Positions 36,134 to 45,632 of a stretch of DNA of 64,000 bases are shown one piece after another. The translations under genes and the position numbers were made by a program. The notes under the pieces are model-generated. The model ran no database searches. It saw only the letters and a program-made list of their open reading frames with translations, and was not told the origin of the DNA. Each line of letters opens with the position of its first letter. Within the stretch, counting starts at the first letter, position 1. Where the stretch lies: the NCBI RefSeq assembly GCF_001723605.1, contig NZ_CP017111.1:2914001-2978000 (forward strand), read 5' to 3'. The DNA is from Sulfurospirillum halorespirans DSM 13726 (lineage in GTDB: Bacteria; Campylobacterota; Campylobacteria; Campylobacterales; Sulfurospirillaceae).

Positions 36134-36727
36134 TTATTTTATGGTTATTACTTTATCAAAATTTTCTAAAATTTTGGCTACCCTTTTCTGCCATAGCTCT
36201 CTAAAGAGCACTTTTTCTGATTCATCCAAGGTTTTTGTGAGTAGTTTTTGCATCAAAGGCTGTAGGCTAGGGTCTGACTCAATCTTTTGAGGGTCATACG
36301 CCACATCCACAAAGGCTTGTGTATCCACGCGCAGCATCCTTACATGTAAAGGAATATCTGCGTTAAAAACCATCAAATCGTTACGTTTATACGCACCACC
36401 AATCCCTTTAAATCCCCATGAATCCGTAGCACCCGTGATGAGGGAAAACGCATTGGCGATCACGCCCGTTGTTCCTTCATTTTGGCGCTCTTTAAAAAAT
36501 ACTTTCACCGCACCTCGCTCGGGCAGAGTGTGAGGATAAAGCGCTTTAAGCCCTTCTCTCATCATCAGATACGCTCCTGCCATCGTAGGGCAGCTGTGCC
36601 CTGCACTTTTGACCACATCGCCGTAGCTAAACGTGATTTTGCCCTCCTCAAAGGCACCTAACGCTTCAGAAAGTGGGTCATAGAGCGTTATAGATGCTGT
36701 TGTATCAAAAAAAGCAGGGTATTTCAT
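36134..36727 (-). CDS. FmdE-like conserved protein of unknown function
   Basis: This 197-residue soluble protein has SAGHSCPTMAGAYLMMREGL near residue 40, then VFFKERQNEGTTGVIANAFS and SWGFKGIGGAYKRNDLMVF. The H-x-CP pattern followed by a conserved glycine-rich segment resembles the FmdE domain found in formylmethanofuran dehydrogenase operons and in many anaerobes. It has no signal peptide. The single Cys and His could bind a metal. Its neighbours do not reveal a pathway. Palindrome 36340 encodes LHVR in frame. Confidence 0.6.
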   Translation of the reverse strand: MKYPAFFDTTASITLYDPLSEALGAFEEGKITFSYGDVVKSAGHSCPTMAGAYLMMREGLKALYPHTLPERGAVKVFFKERQNEGTTGVIANAFSLITGATDSWGFKGIGGAYKRNDLMVFNADIPLHVRMLRVDTQAFVDVAYDPQKIESDPSLQPLMQKLLTKTLDESEKVLFRELWQKRVAKILENFDKVITIK

Positions 36728-36807
36728 AGGTTGCTCCTTGTTATTTAGTAACGATTTTAATACAATTTAAAAACAAAGTCATTGATCTAAATTGTGTGAC
36801 ACGAATG

Positions 36808-36928
36808 TTCTTGCAAAATTCATTTTGCAAGAAGGTAGAGCACCAAAGGTGCGTGGGCATTCTGCCGAAGAAAACCCAGTGTTAACGTAGTCTTTAGAGC
36901 TTTGCTTTAAAGACGTATTAAGAATTCT
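36808..36928. repeat. Dispersed ~100-bp intergenic repeat, copy C, with outer hairpin
   Basis: An 11-bp hairpin (TTCTTGCAAAA with TTTTGCAAGAA, 36808-36833) is followed by the repeat in the same orientation as copy B (36840-36928). It contains GCACCAAAGGTGCGTGGGCA and CAGTGTTAACGTAGTCTTTA. The far end has lost its terminal hairpin and reads AAGAATTC. It lies between divergent genes, so it is not only a terminator. Confidence 0.85.
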
Positions 36929-36951
36929 ATATAAAAAGCAAAAGGTGCAGG

Positions 36952-37575
36952 ATGCAAGCATTTTGGAATGCCAAGTTTCAAACGAAAAATCTCATCTACG
37001 GGGAAGCGCCCAATAATTTCATCAAAGAAAATGCAGAGCTCTTTTTAAATCTCAAAACCGTGATGTGTCTGGGCGAAGGCGAAGGACGTAATGCCATCTT
37101 TCTTGCCGATAAGGGACTTGAAGTCGAGGCCCTTGATATTTCCGATATCGCCTTGCTTAAACTGCGCAGAAGGGCGAAAGAGAGTTATGTTTTTGTTAAA
37201 ACGCGCCATACGCTTTTGGAGTATTGGGAGCCCGATCAACTCTATGATTCCGTGGTGTGTACCTACCTTCATCTGCCCAAAGAGAACCAAAAAATGCTGT
37301 TTGAAAAATCACTCGAAGCGCTGGCTCCACATGGCTATTTTGTTGCGGAACTGTTCAGTGAGAGTCAGATTCATTTTGAAAGTGGCGGGCCTAAAAATAT
37401 CGCGCTGCTGTATGATCTCAACGATATTTTAGATATCGCAAAAGCGCTTCCGTGCAAAATTCTCAAACTCTCTCAAGAGGTCATCGTCTTAAACGAAGGC
37501 GATAAACATGTTGGACGTGCGAGTGTGGTTCGCATTATTTTGCAAAAGCTCGATCACTCTCCAATCGTTCCATAA
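36952..37575 (+). CDS. SAM-dependent methyltransferase, TehB-like
   Basis: This 207-residue protein begins MQAFWNAKFQTKNLIYGEAP, with the FWN and YGxxPN start typical of small Methyltransf_25/TehB-type proteins, then VMCLGEGEGRNAIFLADKG (SAM motif) and EALDISDIALLKL. Such proteins may methylate tellurite or thiols, but function is mostly unproven. It is convergent with the lipoprotein gene, and the two coding ends overlap by 22 bases. No partner genes point to a substrate. Confidence 0.8.
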   Translation: MQAFWNAKFQTKNLIYGEAPNNFIKENAELFLNLKTVMCLGEGEGRNAIFLADKGLEVEALDISDIALLKLRRRAKESYVFVKTRHTLLEYWEPDQLYDSVVCTYLHLPKENQKMLFEKSLEALAPHGYFVAELFSESQIHFESGGPKNIALLYDLNDILDIAKALPCKILKLSQEVIVLNEGDKHVGRASVVRIILQKLDHSPIVP

Positions 37576-38096
37576 TAACGACTTCGCTCAAGATTTTCAA
37601 CCCATTTGTACTCAGGATCATCGCCCAATTTTGCCCAGTAAAGCACGCCTGAATTGCGCCATGGATCGATCAAAATACCTGTGCGAAAAGGTTCTCCTTT
37701 AGCAACCACAACGACGGAGTTGTGTTCATTAAATTCGCCCTTATTCGCGACACCCCAGCGCAGATCAAAACTTTGGTATTTGAGGTTTTTCAGATGGGTG
37801 ATCATATCTTCGCTCCACTCATAACAGAGTCCGCGCTCTTTGAGCCCCGTGTTGATCAAAAAATTATGAAATGTTGGCGGATAGACAAGCCCATAACGCT
37901 CAGCCAAAATCTGTGGATAAAGCAGTGCTTCATACGCAAACATGCGCGCCTCTTGATAGTCCACCGTGTCGCTTAAATGCGTCAGTTCGGTGGTTAGCGC
38001 AGAGACACTATTGGGCGTTACATGTAAAGCGTCTTGCTTGGCACTACAGCCTGCAAAAAGAAGCGAAAATACGAGAAGAAAAAGGAACTGTTTCAT
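37554..38096 (-). CDS. Predicted lipoprotein of unknown function
   Basis: The 180-residue protein has a lipoprotein signal, MKQFLFLLVFSLLFAGCSAK, with the lipobox LFAGC giving a lipidated Cys17. The mature part has SDTVDYQEARMFAYEAL, LCYEWSEDMITHL and HNSVVVVAKGE, features of a small globular envelope protein; no catalytic motif is recognised. Its start overlaps the stop of the metallophosphoesterase gene by four bases, so they are coupled. Palindrome 38028 encodes LHVT soon after the lipobox. Confidence 0.75.
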   Translation of the reverse strand: MKQFLFLLVFSLLFAGCSAKQDALHVTPNSVSALTTELTHLSDTVDYQEARMFAYEALLYPQILAERYGLVYPPTFHNFLINTGLKERGLCYEWSEDMITHLKNLKYQSFDLRWGVANKGEFNEHNSVVVVAKGEPFRTGILIDPWRNSGVLYWAKLGDDPEYKWVENLERSRYYGTIGE

Positions 38097-39217
38097 ACTT
38101 TTTTGACTTTGAGAGTAAGTTTGACAATTTCACTTGGAGCTAAAATACGCACCGCTGGTCCCCAATAACCCGCCCCATTGCTAACAAAAATTTGGGTCTG
38201 TTTGGAGTGCTGATACAGCCCACTGAGATAAGGCTGATCTAAAAGCACCAAGAGCCCAAAAGGGAAAATTTGCCCACCATGCGTGTGACCGCTTAGGATC
38301 AGATCGATCTTTTCATCGTTGATCTCGTTAACAAATTTTGGCTGATGGGCAAGCAAAATCGTCGGCAATTCTGGCTTTACATGTAAAAGCGCTTTGGCAA
38401 GATCGGGTGGCTCAAAGTCGAAACGTTTGCCCATCATATCCATGACACCTGCAAGGTTGATCGCATGATTGATGACGATGGAGCGATTGGAGAGCACGTG
38501 CACGCCCAAAGAGCGAACATGATCCATAATCGCGTTGACCCCGTAAAAATACTCATGATTCCCCGGCACATAGTACACGCCCAAACGACTCTCGATGGAG
38601 CGGAGGGAGTCGAGTTTATCGCCAATTTGATTCACAGGCATATCGACTAAATCGCCTGTAATCACGACAATGTCAGCATCAAGCGCATTGATCTGCTTCA
38701 CCACAGCATCCATAAAGTCTTTACCAAGGGTTTTACCGATGTGCAAATCGGTGATCTGAACAATACTCAGCTCCGATTTCAGCCCGTCGATATAAACATC
38801 CACCTCCTTAACACGAGGCGCTTTCATGCCATTCAGAAACCCTTTGGCGATGTAGGAAAACGCCAAAATAAGCATCGTGACATCAAAAACCATCTTGATA
38901 AACAGCCGTCTTGAATAGTCATGAGGGATTTTCGCATAAGGAATTTGAAACAGATCGTAGACAATCGCCACGCAAAAGAGCATAAACGAAACACCGATCA
39001 TTGCGGAAAAAAGCAGGTATAAAATCGGATCAAGATTGTCTAAACGCAAGACGGCAAAGTAAAAAATTTCGCATAATGTCATGGCAATCATCACCCATTT
39101 AATCACGCCTTGAATCTTGCAAAAAATGTCCAAGCGCTTTAAAAAGCGCTTGTAACTGTAAAAATTAATGAGGGAAAGCACCGCAATGGCGGCAAATGCG
39201 AACGAGAGGCGAAACAT
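38093..39217 (-). CDS. Membrane-bound metallophosphoesterase
   Basis: The first 140 residues hold about four membrane segments. The C-terminal domain is a calcineurin-like phosphoesterase with IVQITDLHIGK, VVITGDLVDM, YVPGNHEYFYG and LILSGHTHGGQIFPFG, the full set of dinuclear-metal ligands. Related YkuE/YaeI proteins act on lipid-linked phosphates such as UDP-diacylglucosamine or undecaprenyl compounds. Location is the inner membrane with the catalytic domain on one face. The 374-residue length is typical. Substrate is inferred only. Confidence 0.88.
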   Translation of the reverse strand: MFRLSFAFAAIAVLSLINFYSYKRFLKRLDIFCKIQGVIKWVMIAMTLCEIFYFAVLRLDNLDPILYLLFSAMIGVSFMLFCVAIVYDLFQIPYAKIPHDYSRRLFIKMVFDVTMLILAFSYIAKGFLNGMKAPRVKEVDVYIDGLKSELSIVQITDLHIGKTLGKDFMDAVVKQINALDADIVVITGDLVDMPVNQIGDKLDSLRSIESRLGVYYVPGNHEYFYGVNAIMDHVRSLGVHVLSNRSIVINHAINLAGVMDMMGKRFDFEPPDLAKALLHVKPELPTILLAHQPKFVNEINDEKIDLILSGHTHGGQIFPFGLLVLLDQPYLSGLYQHSKQTQIFVSNGAGYWGPAVRILAPSEIVKLTLKVKKV

Positions 39218-39232
39218 GCTTTTACATTTTCC

Positions 39233-40564
39233 TTACTTGAGGCTCTCAAAATAGCGCTTACTCTCAGCCGAAATGACTTTAGAGAGAAGCAGAAGCGCTA
39301 TGAGGTTAGGAATCGCCATCAAACCATTGGTAAGGTCTGAAAAATTCCATACAAATTCGAGTTTCAGCATCGAGCCGACCATGACGCCCGCGATAAATAA
39401 AACTCTGTACAAGCGGATGAAACGCTCACCAAAAATATATTCAAATGCTTTTTCACCGTAATAACTCCATCCCAAAATCGTCGAATAGGCAAATAGTACG
39501 GTTGAAATAATGACCACAACCCCACCAAAAGAGCCAAGATAGAGCTGAAAACTCTGCATCGTTAGCGCACTCGGGCTTATACCTTGTTGCCAAAATGGAG
39601 AGATCAAGATAATCAGTGCTGTCATCGTACAGACAACCAACGTATCAATAAACGTTTGAGTCATGCTGACCAATGCTTGACGCACAGGATCGTTCGTTTT
39701 AGCAGCGGCTGCTGCAATAGGAGCAGATCCTAGACCTGATTCGTTGGAAAATACGCCACGCGCGACACCATAACGAATAGCCGCTGCCATCGTAGCACCG
39801 ACAAATCCGCCACCTGCGGCAATTGGATTGAACGCATGGTAGAAAATCAACTCAAAAGCGCCACCCAATTTATCGAGGTTCATCGCTAAAATAACCAAAG
39901 AGACAGAGACATAAATCAAAATCATAAACGGTACCAGAAAGGAGGTAAAGTTTCCGATGGATTTAATGCCACCTAAAATAACCACTGCAGTTAACGTAAG
40001 CAGAACCACACCCGTAATCCATGTCGGAATGGCCATTTCCGTGTATAAGATCTGCGCAACCGCATTGGCTTGGGTCATATTGCCAATACCAAATGCCGCA
40101 ATGGCGGTAAAAATAGCAAATGCCATACCCAATTTTGGCATGTTAAGACCGTAGGTGAGGTAGTACATCGGGCCACCTTTGAAACCATGGTGGTGACTAT
40201 GTTGACGGTATTTCACTGCGAGTACGGCTTCCGAGTATTTGGTCGCCATCCCCACAAGCCCTGTCATCCACATCCAAAAAACCGCTCCGGGTCCGCCAAG
40301 TGTAATTGCCGTAGCAACCCCTACAATGTTACCAATACCCACGGTTGCCGCAAGGGCTGTCATGAGTGCAGCAAAGTGACTGATTTCACCCTCGCCATCA
40401 GGCTCTTTGTGAAAAATAAGCTTTAACGCATGCGGCAATGCCCAAAACTGCATCCCTTTTAAAATAATCGTCAAGTAAATTCCCGTACCAACCAACAAAA
40501 CCAACATAGGAGCACCCCAAACAATACCTGAGAGGATTGCAACCCATTTTTCAATCATTTCCAT
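39233..40564 (-). CDS. Sodium:alanine symporter (AGCS family)
   Basis: The 443-residue polytopic protein has about eleven membrane segments and the AGCS features HFAALMTALAATVGIGNIVG, GPGAVFWMWMTGLVGMATK, GGPMYYLTYGL and GVFSNESGLGSAPIA. It takes up alanine or glycine with sodium. Start ATG 40564 is preceded by AAGGAAGATAG. It is ten bases downstream of the uracil permease gene and probably cotranscribed, though the two substrates are unrelated. Confidence 0.94.
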   Translation of the reverse strand: MEMIEKWVAILSGIVWGAPMLVLLVGTGIYLTIILKGMQFWALPHALKLIFHKEPDGEGEISHFAALMTALAATVGIGNIVGVATAITLGGPGAVFWMWMTGLVGMATKYSEAVLAVKYRQHSHHHGFKGGPMYYLTYGLNMPKLGMAFAIFTAIAAFGIGNMTQANAVAQILYTEMAIPTWITGVVLLTLTAVVILGGIKSIGNFTSFLVPFMILIYVSVSLVILAMNLDKLGGAFELIFYHAFNPIAAGGGFVGATMAAAIRYGVARGVFSNESGLGSAPIAAAAAKTNDPVRQALVSMTQTFIDTLVVCTMTALIILISPFWQQGISPSALTMQSFQLYLGSFGGVVVIISTVLFAYSTILGWSYYGEKAFEYIFGERFIRLYRVLFIAGVMVGSMLKLEFVWNFSDLTNGLMAIPNLIALLLLSKVISAESKRYFESLK

Positions 40565-40573
40565 CTATCTTCC

Positions 40574-41827
40574 TTACTGTTCACTAATATGATGCCCTTT
40601 TGGCAACACCAAATTGAGCACGATGCCCACAATCGCACCTAAACCGATGCCACTAAATGCCACACCACCCATATCAACAACCATACCACCAATGGCTAAA
40701 ACCAAAATCATCGAGACGATGATCATATTGCGAGGATCGTTCATATCGACTTTCTCTCTCACCATTGTGCCTAAACCAATGGACGCGATAATGCCAAAAA
40801 GAAGCAGTAAAATGCCGCCCATAACAGGTACGGGAATCGTCGCCAAAAGACCACCAAGTTTTCCCACAAACGCTAACACAATGGCAAAAATCGCCGCCCA
40901 TGTCATAATGGCAGGATTGTACGCTTTGGTAATCGTGACGGCACCTGTGACTTCAGAGTAGGTTGTATTGGGAGGGCCACCAAGCATGGAAGCTGCAGTC
41001 GTTGCAATCGCATCACCCAAAAGCGTGGTTTTCAAACCTGGCTTTTTCAGATAATCGGTTTTCGTTACATTGCTGATCGTTAAAATACCACCGACATGCT
41101 CTACCGCTGGGGCTATCGCAATCGGTAAAATGTAGATGATCGCTTCAAGATTCCATTCGGGTGTCACAAAATTTGGCATTGCAAACCATGCCGCTTTGGC
41201 TACTGAGTCAAAACTGACAATGCCTAAGATCAATGAAACCGTATAGCCTGCAATAATACCGCACAAAATAGGCAATAATTTAAGCACACCTTTGCCTAAA
41301 AGGGCGACTAAAAGCGTGACAATCAGTGCGGACATCGAAACCATCATCGCTTGATTGAGAGGCACTAAAACAATCGCACCATCGCCTGTTTTTCCCATCG
41401 CCATATTGACTGCAACAGGCGAGAGAATCAAACCAATCGTCATAATCACGGGTCCTACAACAACGGCTGGGAAGATTTTATGCAAAAAGTCTGAGCCTTT
41501 AACACGTACGAGAACACTGAGAAAAAAGTAGAACAACCCTGCCGCCGCAAGACCACACATGGTGCCTGCGAGTCCCCACGTTTTAAGCCCATAAATAATC
41601 GGCGCAATAAACGAAAACGAAGACGCCAAAAAAATCGGAGGAATCTGCTCACGCGTGGTGAGCTGAAACAGAAGCGTTCCAAACCCTGCGGTAAAAAGCG
41701 CAACGTTAGGATCAAGCCCTGTCAAAATGGGAACTAAAACCAACGCCCCAAAAGCAACAAATAAGAACTGCAACCCAATAATGCTGTCCCTGAGTCTAAA
41801 ATTATAATCTGTCTTGTGTAACATCAA
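40574..41827 (-). CDS. uraA: NCS2-family uracil/xanthine permease
   Basis: This 417-residue protein of NCS2 type has about fourteen membrane spans. It shows FVAFGALVLVPILTGLDP at the start, AIAPAVEHVGGILTISNVT with the conserved Glu, and GGPPNTTYSEVTGAVTITK, the nucleobase-binding signature. It most resembles uracil permeases (UraA) rather than purine carriers. Start is ATG at 41827, or the next codon. Confidence 0.9.
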   Translation of the reverse strand: MMLHKTDYNFRLRDSIIGLQFLFVAFGALVLVPILTGLDPNVALFTAGFGTLLFQLTTREQIPPIFLASSFSFIAPIIYGLKTWGLAGTMCGLAAAGLFYFFLSVLVRVKGSDFLHKIFPAVVVGPVIMTIGLILSPVAVNMAMGKTGDGAIVLVPLNQAMMVSMSALIVTLLVALLGKGVLKLLPILCGIIAGYTVSLILGIVSFDSVAKAAWFAMPNFVTPEWNLEAIIYILPIAIAPAVEHVGGILTISNVTKTDYLKKPGLKTTLLGDAIATTAASMLGGPPNTTYSEVTGAVTITKAYNPAIMTWAAIFAIVLAFVGKLGGLLATIPVPVMGGILLLLFGIIASIGLGTMVREKVDMNDPRNMIIVSMILVLAIGGMVVDMGGVAFSGIGLGAIVGIVLNLVLPKGHHISEQ

Positions 41828-41863
41828 TCCCTCACTATGGAAATTTTGTGTGTTGAAAACTCT

Positions 41864-41873
41864 TTACATGTAA
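41864..41873. repeat. TTACATGTAA palindrome just after dxr
   Basis: A perfect copy lies two bases beyond the dxr stop codon, between dxr and uraA, both on the minus strand. Confidence 0.95.
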
Positions 41874-41875
41874 AG

Positions 41876-42946
41876 CTAAAACGATAAGCAGTAACGACGA
41901 ACTTCACGGTCAATCTCAAAAACCTCATCCAATGTTTTAGGAATCGCATCTTCAAAGTGTCGATACGCTTTAATCGTTCGCTCTGCCAGTTCTAAAATGG
42001 TAATCTCTTGGTTGAAAAACTTGGTAATGCCCACTTCATTGGCAGCATTGATCACAACACCGCGCGTTGGATGCGCTAATACGTCGTCTTTAATCTCCCA
42101 AATCGGATAGCGTGCTGGCTCAATTTTTTGAAACGAGAATGAGCCAATGGAAGCTAAATCAATGGAAGGTAAGATCGGCTCTTCAACTTCACCTAAAAGG
42201 GCAAAAGCGATAGGAAGTTTCATATCGGCTGCGGCTAAATGTGCGGTGGTACTGCCATCTTGAAAATCAACAAAGGCGTGAATCAACGACTTAGGCTCAA
42301 TGATGGCATCCAGCTTGTCAACGCCAAACAGCCATTTGGCCTCCAAAAGTTCAAAAAGTTTATTGGTCATCGTTGCACTATCGATGGTAATTTTTGCGCC
42401 CATACTCCAATTCGGATGTTTGAGGGCATCTTGAAAGGATTTTTGAGCAAGTTCATTGAGTGGTGTGTCACGAAACGCTCCACCGCTTGCCGTAATCGTC
42501 ATGCCACGAACGGGACGTTTACCTAAAAGATACCACAGTCCAAAATGTTCACTGTCAATGGGCGTAATATGAGAAGTGTCAAGCAGATGCCCTGCAACGA
42601 CAAGGGATTCTTTATTTGCCAAAGCCAAACGTTTGCCAAGGCGTAGCGCTTCGATACTAGGAGCGAGTCCTGCAAAGCCTACCAACGCATTGACGACCAA
42701 AAAACTCTGCGTTTTTTGAAGCAGTTCTAAAATGCCCTCTTTGCCAACAAAAACATTGGGATGATTTACCAAAGGGCGATCTTTTACATCACTAATAGCG
42801 ACGTATTTGGGTTGGTGCTCTTTTATCTGTTCGTTGAGAAGTGCTATGTTTTTGCCTGCAACCAGTGCTTCCACCGTAATGCCAAAGCGTTTGGCGATCA
42901 GGAGCGCGTTAACGCCAATGGAGCCTGTTGAGCCTAGAAGTACCAC
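41876..42946 (-). CDS. dxr: 1-deoxy-D-xylulose 5-phosphate reductoisomerase
   Basis: Dxr makes 2-C-methylerythritol 4-phosphate in the non-mevalonate isoprenoid pathway. The 356-residue protein starts at GTG immediately after the cdsA stop, with VLLGSTGSIGVNAL (NADPH motif). It continues with ALANKESLVVAG, PIDSEHFGLWYLL and TASGGAFRDTPL (metal and substrate binding), and a C-terminal VINAANEVGITKF. The cdsA-dxr order is conserved in Campylobacter and relatives. Confidence 0.96.
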   Translation of the reverse strand: MVLLGSTGSIGVNALLIAKRFGITVEALVAGKNIALLNEQIKEHQPKYVAISDVKDRPLVNHPNVFVGKEGILELLQKTQSFLVVNALVGFAGLAPSIEALRLGKRLALANKESLVVAGHLLDTSHITPIDSEHFGLWYLLGKRPVRGMTITASGGAFRDTPLNELAQKSFQDALKHPNWSMGAKITIDSATMTNKLFELLEAKWLFGVDKLDAIIEPKSLIHAFVDFQDGSTTAHLAAADMKLPIAFALLGEVEEPILPSIDLASIGSFSFQKIEPARYPIWEIKDDVLAHPTRGVVINAANEVGITKFFNQEITILELAERTIKAYRHFEDAIPKTLDEVFEIDREVRRYCLSF

Positions 42947-43711
42947 TTACGCGAGCCCTCGAAGCAGAATGACCATAACGACACCGCCAAAAAGGTAGCC
43001 ATCAAGTCTGTCTAGCATGCCACCGTGTCCTGGGAAAAGATTGCCACTGTCTTTTAAGCCCGCTTCGCGTTTGAGGTAACTCTCGAAAAGATCGCCAAAA
43101 ACAGAAGCAATGGATGTCACAAGGGCGATAATGGCAGAGAGCCACAGAGGAATCAAAAACGTGCCATACAGTGCGCCCACAACCGTAGCAATGAGAACGC
43201 CACCGATGACACCTTCGAGCGTTTTATTGGGAGAGGTGGGCGAAAAAGATGTTTTACCAATGCTTTTACCTACAAAATAAGCCCCCGTATCGGTGAGTGC
43301 GACAACGATAACCAACCATACTAAAACGGACATACCAAAATCGTGGTAGAGCGCGTAGAGAAACAGCATTGAAACGGAAGGGTATAAAAATGGAGCGAGA
43401 AGCCTATAATCAACCTTTTTCGTGTACGCCATAACCGCTAAAAAGCCAATGATGGCGAGGTAAATAAGATCATCTGGATTGGGGTAGATAAACGCCGCGA
43501 GCCATAACAGCACGGCATACACATACAGTTTGTTGTCTTTGACGTCAAAGAGGTTCATCGCCTCGTAAAAGGCAAACAGATACATGACGCCTAAAATAAG
43601 CCATGTTAAAAGTGCGTTGTTTAAAAATGCAACCAATGAGGCAAATGCCGCCATCACTAAGCCCGTGAAAACGCGCTGTTTATTGGATTCGTAGAGTGCT
43701 TTCAAGTTCAT
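42947..43711 (-). CDS. cdsA: Phosphatidate cytidylyltransferase
   Basis: CdsA makes CDP-diacylglycerol from phosphatidate and CTP in the inner membrane. The 254-residue protein has about seven membrane segments and the C-terminal family signature, KREAGLKDSGNLFPGHGGML then DRLDGYLFGG. It abuts dxr without a gap. The roughly 57 bases upstream separate it from a hypothetical gene on the same strand. Confidence 0.95.
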   Translation of the reverse strand: MNLKALYESNKQRVFTGLVMAAFASLVAFLNNALLTWLILGVMYLFAFYEAMNLFDVKDNKLYVYAVLLWLAAFIYPNPDDLIYLAIIGFLAVMAYTKKVDYRLLAPFLYPSVSMLFLYALYHDFGMSVLVWLVIVVALTDTGAYFVGKSIGKTSFSPTSPNKTLEGVIGGVLIATVVGALYGTFLIPLWLSAIIALVTSIASVFGDLFESYLKREAGLKDSGNLFPGHGGMLDRLDGYLFGGVVMVILLRGLA

Positions 43712-43768
43712 AGAGACTCTTTTAATGGTGTTGTGTTAAGCAGCAATCATAGCAAAGTCAAGGTGAGG

Positions 43769-44104
43769 CTAAGCTTTAATGTCCAAATGACCGTTCTGTA
43801 CCGCAGGAACTTCTTCCTCTTTCGCGTCATGATGCTCAGCAAGCTCCTCTTTTTGCTTCATTTGCTCTTCTGTTGCGCCATTTTCTTCTTCACGTCTTTG
43901 ATGCTCATGCTCGTGTTCAGGGTCGATTTTATAGGTTTCTTCCGCTGGTCTGACATCTTCAACGATCTCTTCTTTTTCGTTTTGCAGGGCAGAAGCTATG
44001 GCACTTTGCATTTGAACGCTGTTTTGGTAGTCCATCTGTTTTCCCGCTTGCACGGTTATCATTTGGTTGGCATAAATCACATTTCCAATTGGTCCTACAG
44101 GCAT
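43769..44104 (-). CDS. Small charged conserved hypothetical protein
   Basis: I chose the ATG at 44104 (MPVGPIGNVIYANQ) because AAGGAGGAGAG, an excellent ribosome-binding site, lies just upstream of it. The frame upstream to 44128 is not needed. The product has 111 residues. Its first 40 residues (PIGNVIYANQMITVQAGKQM) look ordered, and the rest is very rich in Glu, Gln and His (EHEHEHQRREEENGATEEQ), probably disordered and possibly metal-binding. No family was recognised. The strong ribosome-binding site suggests a well-translated protein. Confidence 0.7.
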   Translation of the reverse strand: MPVGPIGNVIYANQMITVQAGKQMDYQNSVQMQSAIASALQNEKEEIVEDVRPAEETYKIDPEHEHEHQRREEENGATEEQMKQKEELAEHHDAKEEEVPAVQNGHLDIKA

Positions 44105-44128
44105 AATACTCTCCTCCTTTTTGGGCAA

Positions 44129-44274
44129 GTTGGGAAGGCTAAAAAAAGAGCTTTGGCTCTACTCCTTATCTATTTTGATACGCTTCTTAGGCAAAGCCCA
44201 AGAACCTACGCTGCACTAGGCGCTAAAGCTTGGCTCTACGAGCCAGAAAACTTCTTAACGAAAAAGTTAAGCGT
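44129..44274. other. Gene-free stretch with several small hairpins
   Basis: This 146-base gap contains AGAGC-TTTG-GCTCT, GGCTC-TAC-GAGCC and CTTAAC...GTTAAG inverted repeats, plus CCTACGCTGCACTAGGCGC. It has the look of the dispersed repeat family but does not align with it end to end. It probably holds the terminator of the NFACT gene's downstream side or a decayed element. Confidence 0.4.
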
Positions 44275-45609
44275 TTATTCCTTGTAAATTTTAAGCGTTT
44301 GATACTCTTCATAAGCAACATTCGCTCCATCAAAAGGCTTCACGTTTTTGCGTTTGGTATAATCGACCAAATAGCCACCTTTTTGAGTGAGGCTAAACTC
44401 AACGCACAGTTTTGCGGCAAATATCAAAACCAATTCAGGAACGTTCTGTTTTTCGGTACAAATAATCACATGGGAGGAAGGCATATCTTTTACATGTAAC
44501 CATATATCGTTCTTTTTTGCCTCTTGCAAGAGTGCTATGTTCCCTTTTTCGTTTTTACCGAGCAAAATTCGATAACCCTCTAGCAAAAAAGTCTCATACA
44601 AATTGCTTTCGTCGCCTTTTTGCTTTGATTTGCGCTGTTTTGGCACTAAAATCTGAATCTCTTCAGGATCATGTGCCGCGTTGATGACACCGACCATGCG
44701 CTCTAAAAAGAGTCGTTTCTCTTCCAAGTTCTCTTTTTGACGATGCACCGAGAGCGCTTTTTGGCGCAGTTTTTTTGACTTTTTAAACAACAGATTGGCC
44801 GCCATTTGAGGCGTTTGCGCTTGGGGTAACACAATGGTAACAGCGTTTCCTTCAAAATCGTGTAATGTCACACTCTCTTGGTAACCCTTAATGACATTCG
44901 TGTGTAAATGCGCCAAAACCAACGTCGCCTCTTTTTGCGCTTCATCACTTTTAAGCATCAACTCCGCTTCATTTTCGAGTGCATCAATCGCTTGGATAAG
45001 CTTCGTGATCTTTTTCTCCACCTGCGCGATTTTCTGTTTTTTGATCTCTTCGATCTTTACATGTAAACGTTTTTCGTACGAGCCTTTAAGGTACTCCTCA
45101 AGGGTTACGTTCAGGTCAAAAGGCTTCTCTTTAAGCTCTTTGGGCGGTAATTTTTCCAGTATTTCATTGACCTTAACACTGCGAAACGAAACACTGGAGT
45201 CAATATGTCGCATCGCCTCTAACACCACTTCGTTTTCATCTAAAATGATCGCGTTGGTATTGCGCCCCGTAAACTCCAACTGCAAGGTTGTACGCATCGC
45301 TTTGTAACTCGAACTCGCCAACACCCCAATGCGCCAAATGCGATTGCCCTCTTCCACGTCCATCGATTCGATCTTCGCATTAGAAAATCGCTTGGCAAGT
45401 AACACATCAAAGGGTGCTGTATAACGCTTCGCTTGTTTAAAGTCCTCTTTAAAAAACATATACGAATCCCCACGCCCAAGGTCAACAAACAACGGCTCTC
45501 CCGCTTCAAAAATAATGCGCAAGACACTGTCATCCACACGGTAAATCGAGGAAATTTTACGGTATTGCCTTAAATAGTCATTAATACAAACAAGTTCTGC
45601 GTGTTTCAT
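44275..45609 (-). CDS. NFACT/RqcH-family ribosome quality control protein
   Basis: The start at ATG 45609 (MKHAELVCINDYL) fits the family better than the upstream in-frame ATG codons. The 444-residue protein has an N-terminal NFACT-N domain (VLRIIFEAGEPLFVD), a long coiled coil (about 170-310: RLHVKIEEIKKQKIAQVEKK and onward), and the C-terminal NFACT-R domain (NDIWLHVKDMPSSHVII). RqcH proteins bind stalled 50S subunits and recruit tRNA-Ala for alanine tailing; older annotation calls them fibronectin-binding. It carries two palindrome copies, each encoding LHVK. Confidence 0.87.
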   Translation of the reverse strand: MKHAELVCINDYLRQYRKISSIYRVDDSVLRIIFEAGEPLFVDLGRGDSYMFFKEDFKQAKRYTAPFDVLLAKRFSNAKIESMDVEEGNRIWRIGVLASSSYKAMRTTLQLEFTGRNTNAIILDENEVVLEAMRHIDSSVSFRSVKVNEILEKLPPKELKEKPFDLNVTLEEYLKGSYEKRLHVKIEEIKKQKIAQVEKKITKLIQAIDALENEAELMLKSDEAQKEATLVLAHLHTNVIKGYQESVTLHDFEGNAVTIVLPQAQTPQMAANLLFKKSKKLRQKALSVHRQKENLEEKRLFLERMVGVINAAHDPEEIQILVPKQRKSKQKGDESNLYETFLLEGYRILLGKNEKGNIALLQEAKKNDIWLHVKDMPSSHVIICTEKQNVPELVLIFAAKLCVEFSLTQKGGYLVDYTKRKNVKPFDGANVAYEEYQTLKIYKE

Positions 45610-45632
45610 AGGTCTCTTTTTCATTTTAATTG

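Noticed and set aside
43733-44287. A 184-codon plus-strand frame rich in Phe and Leu
   Set aside because: It is antisense to the Glu/Lys-rich hypothetical gene at 43769-44104, which has a very strong ribosome-binding site; the hydrophobic composition is the mirror of that gene.
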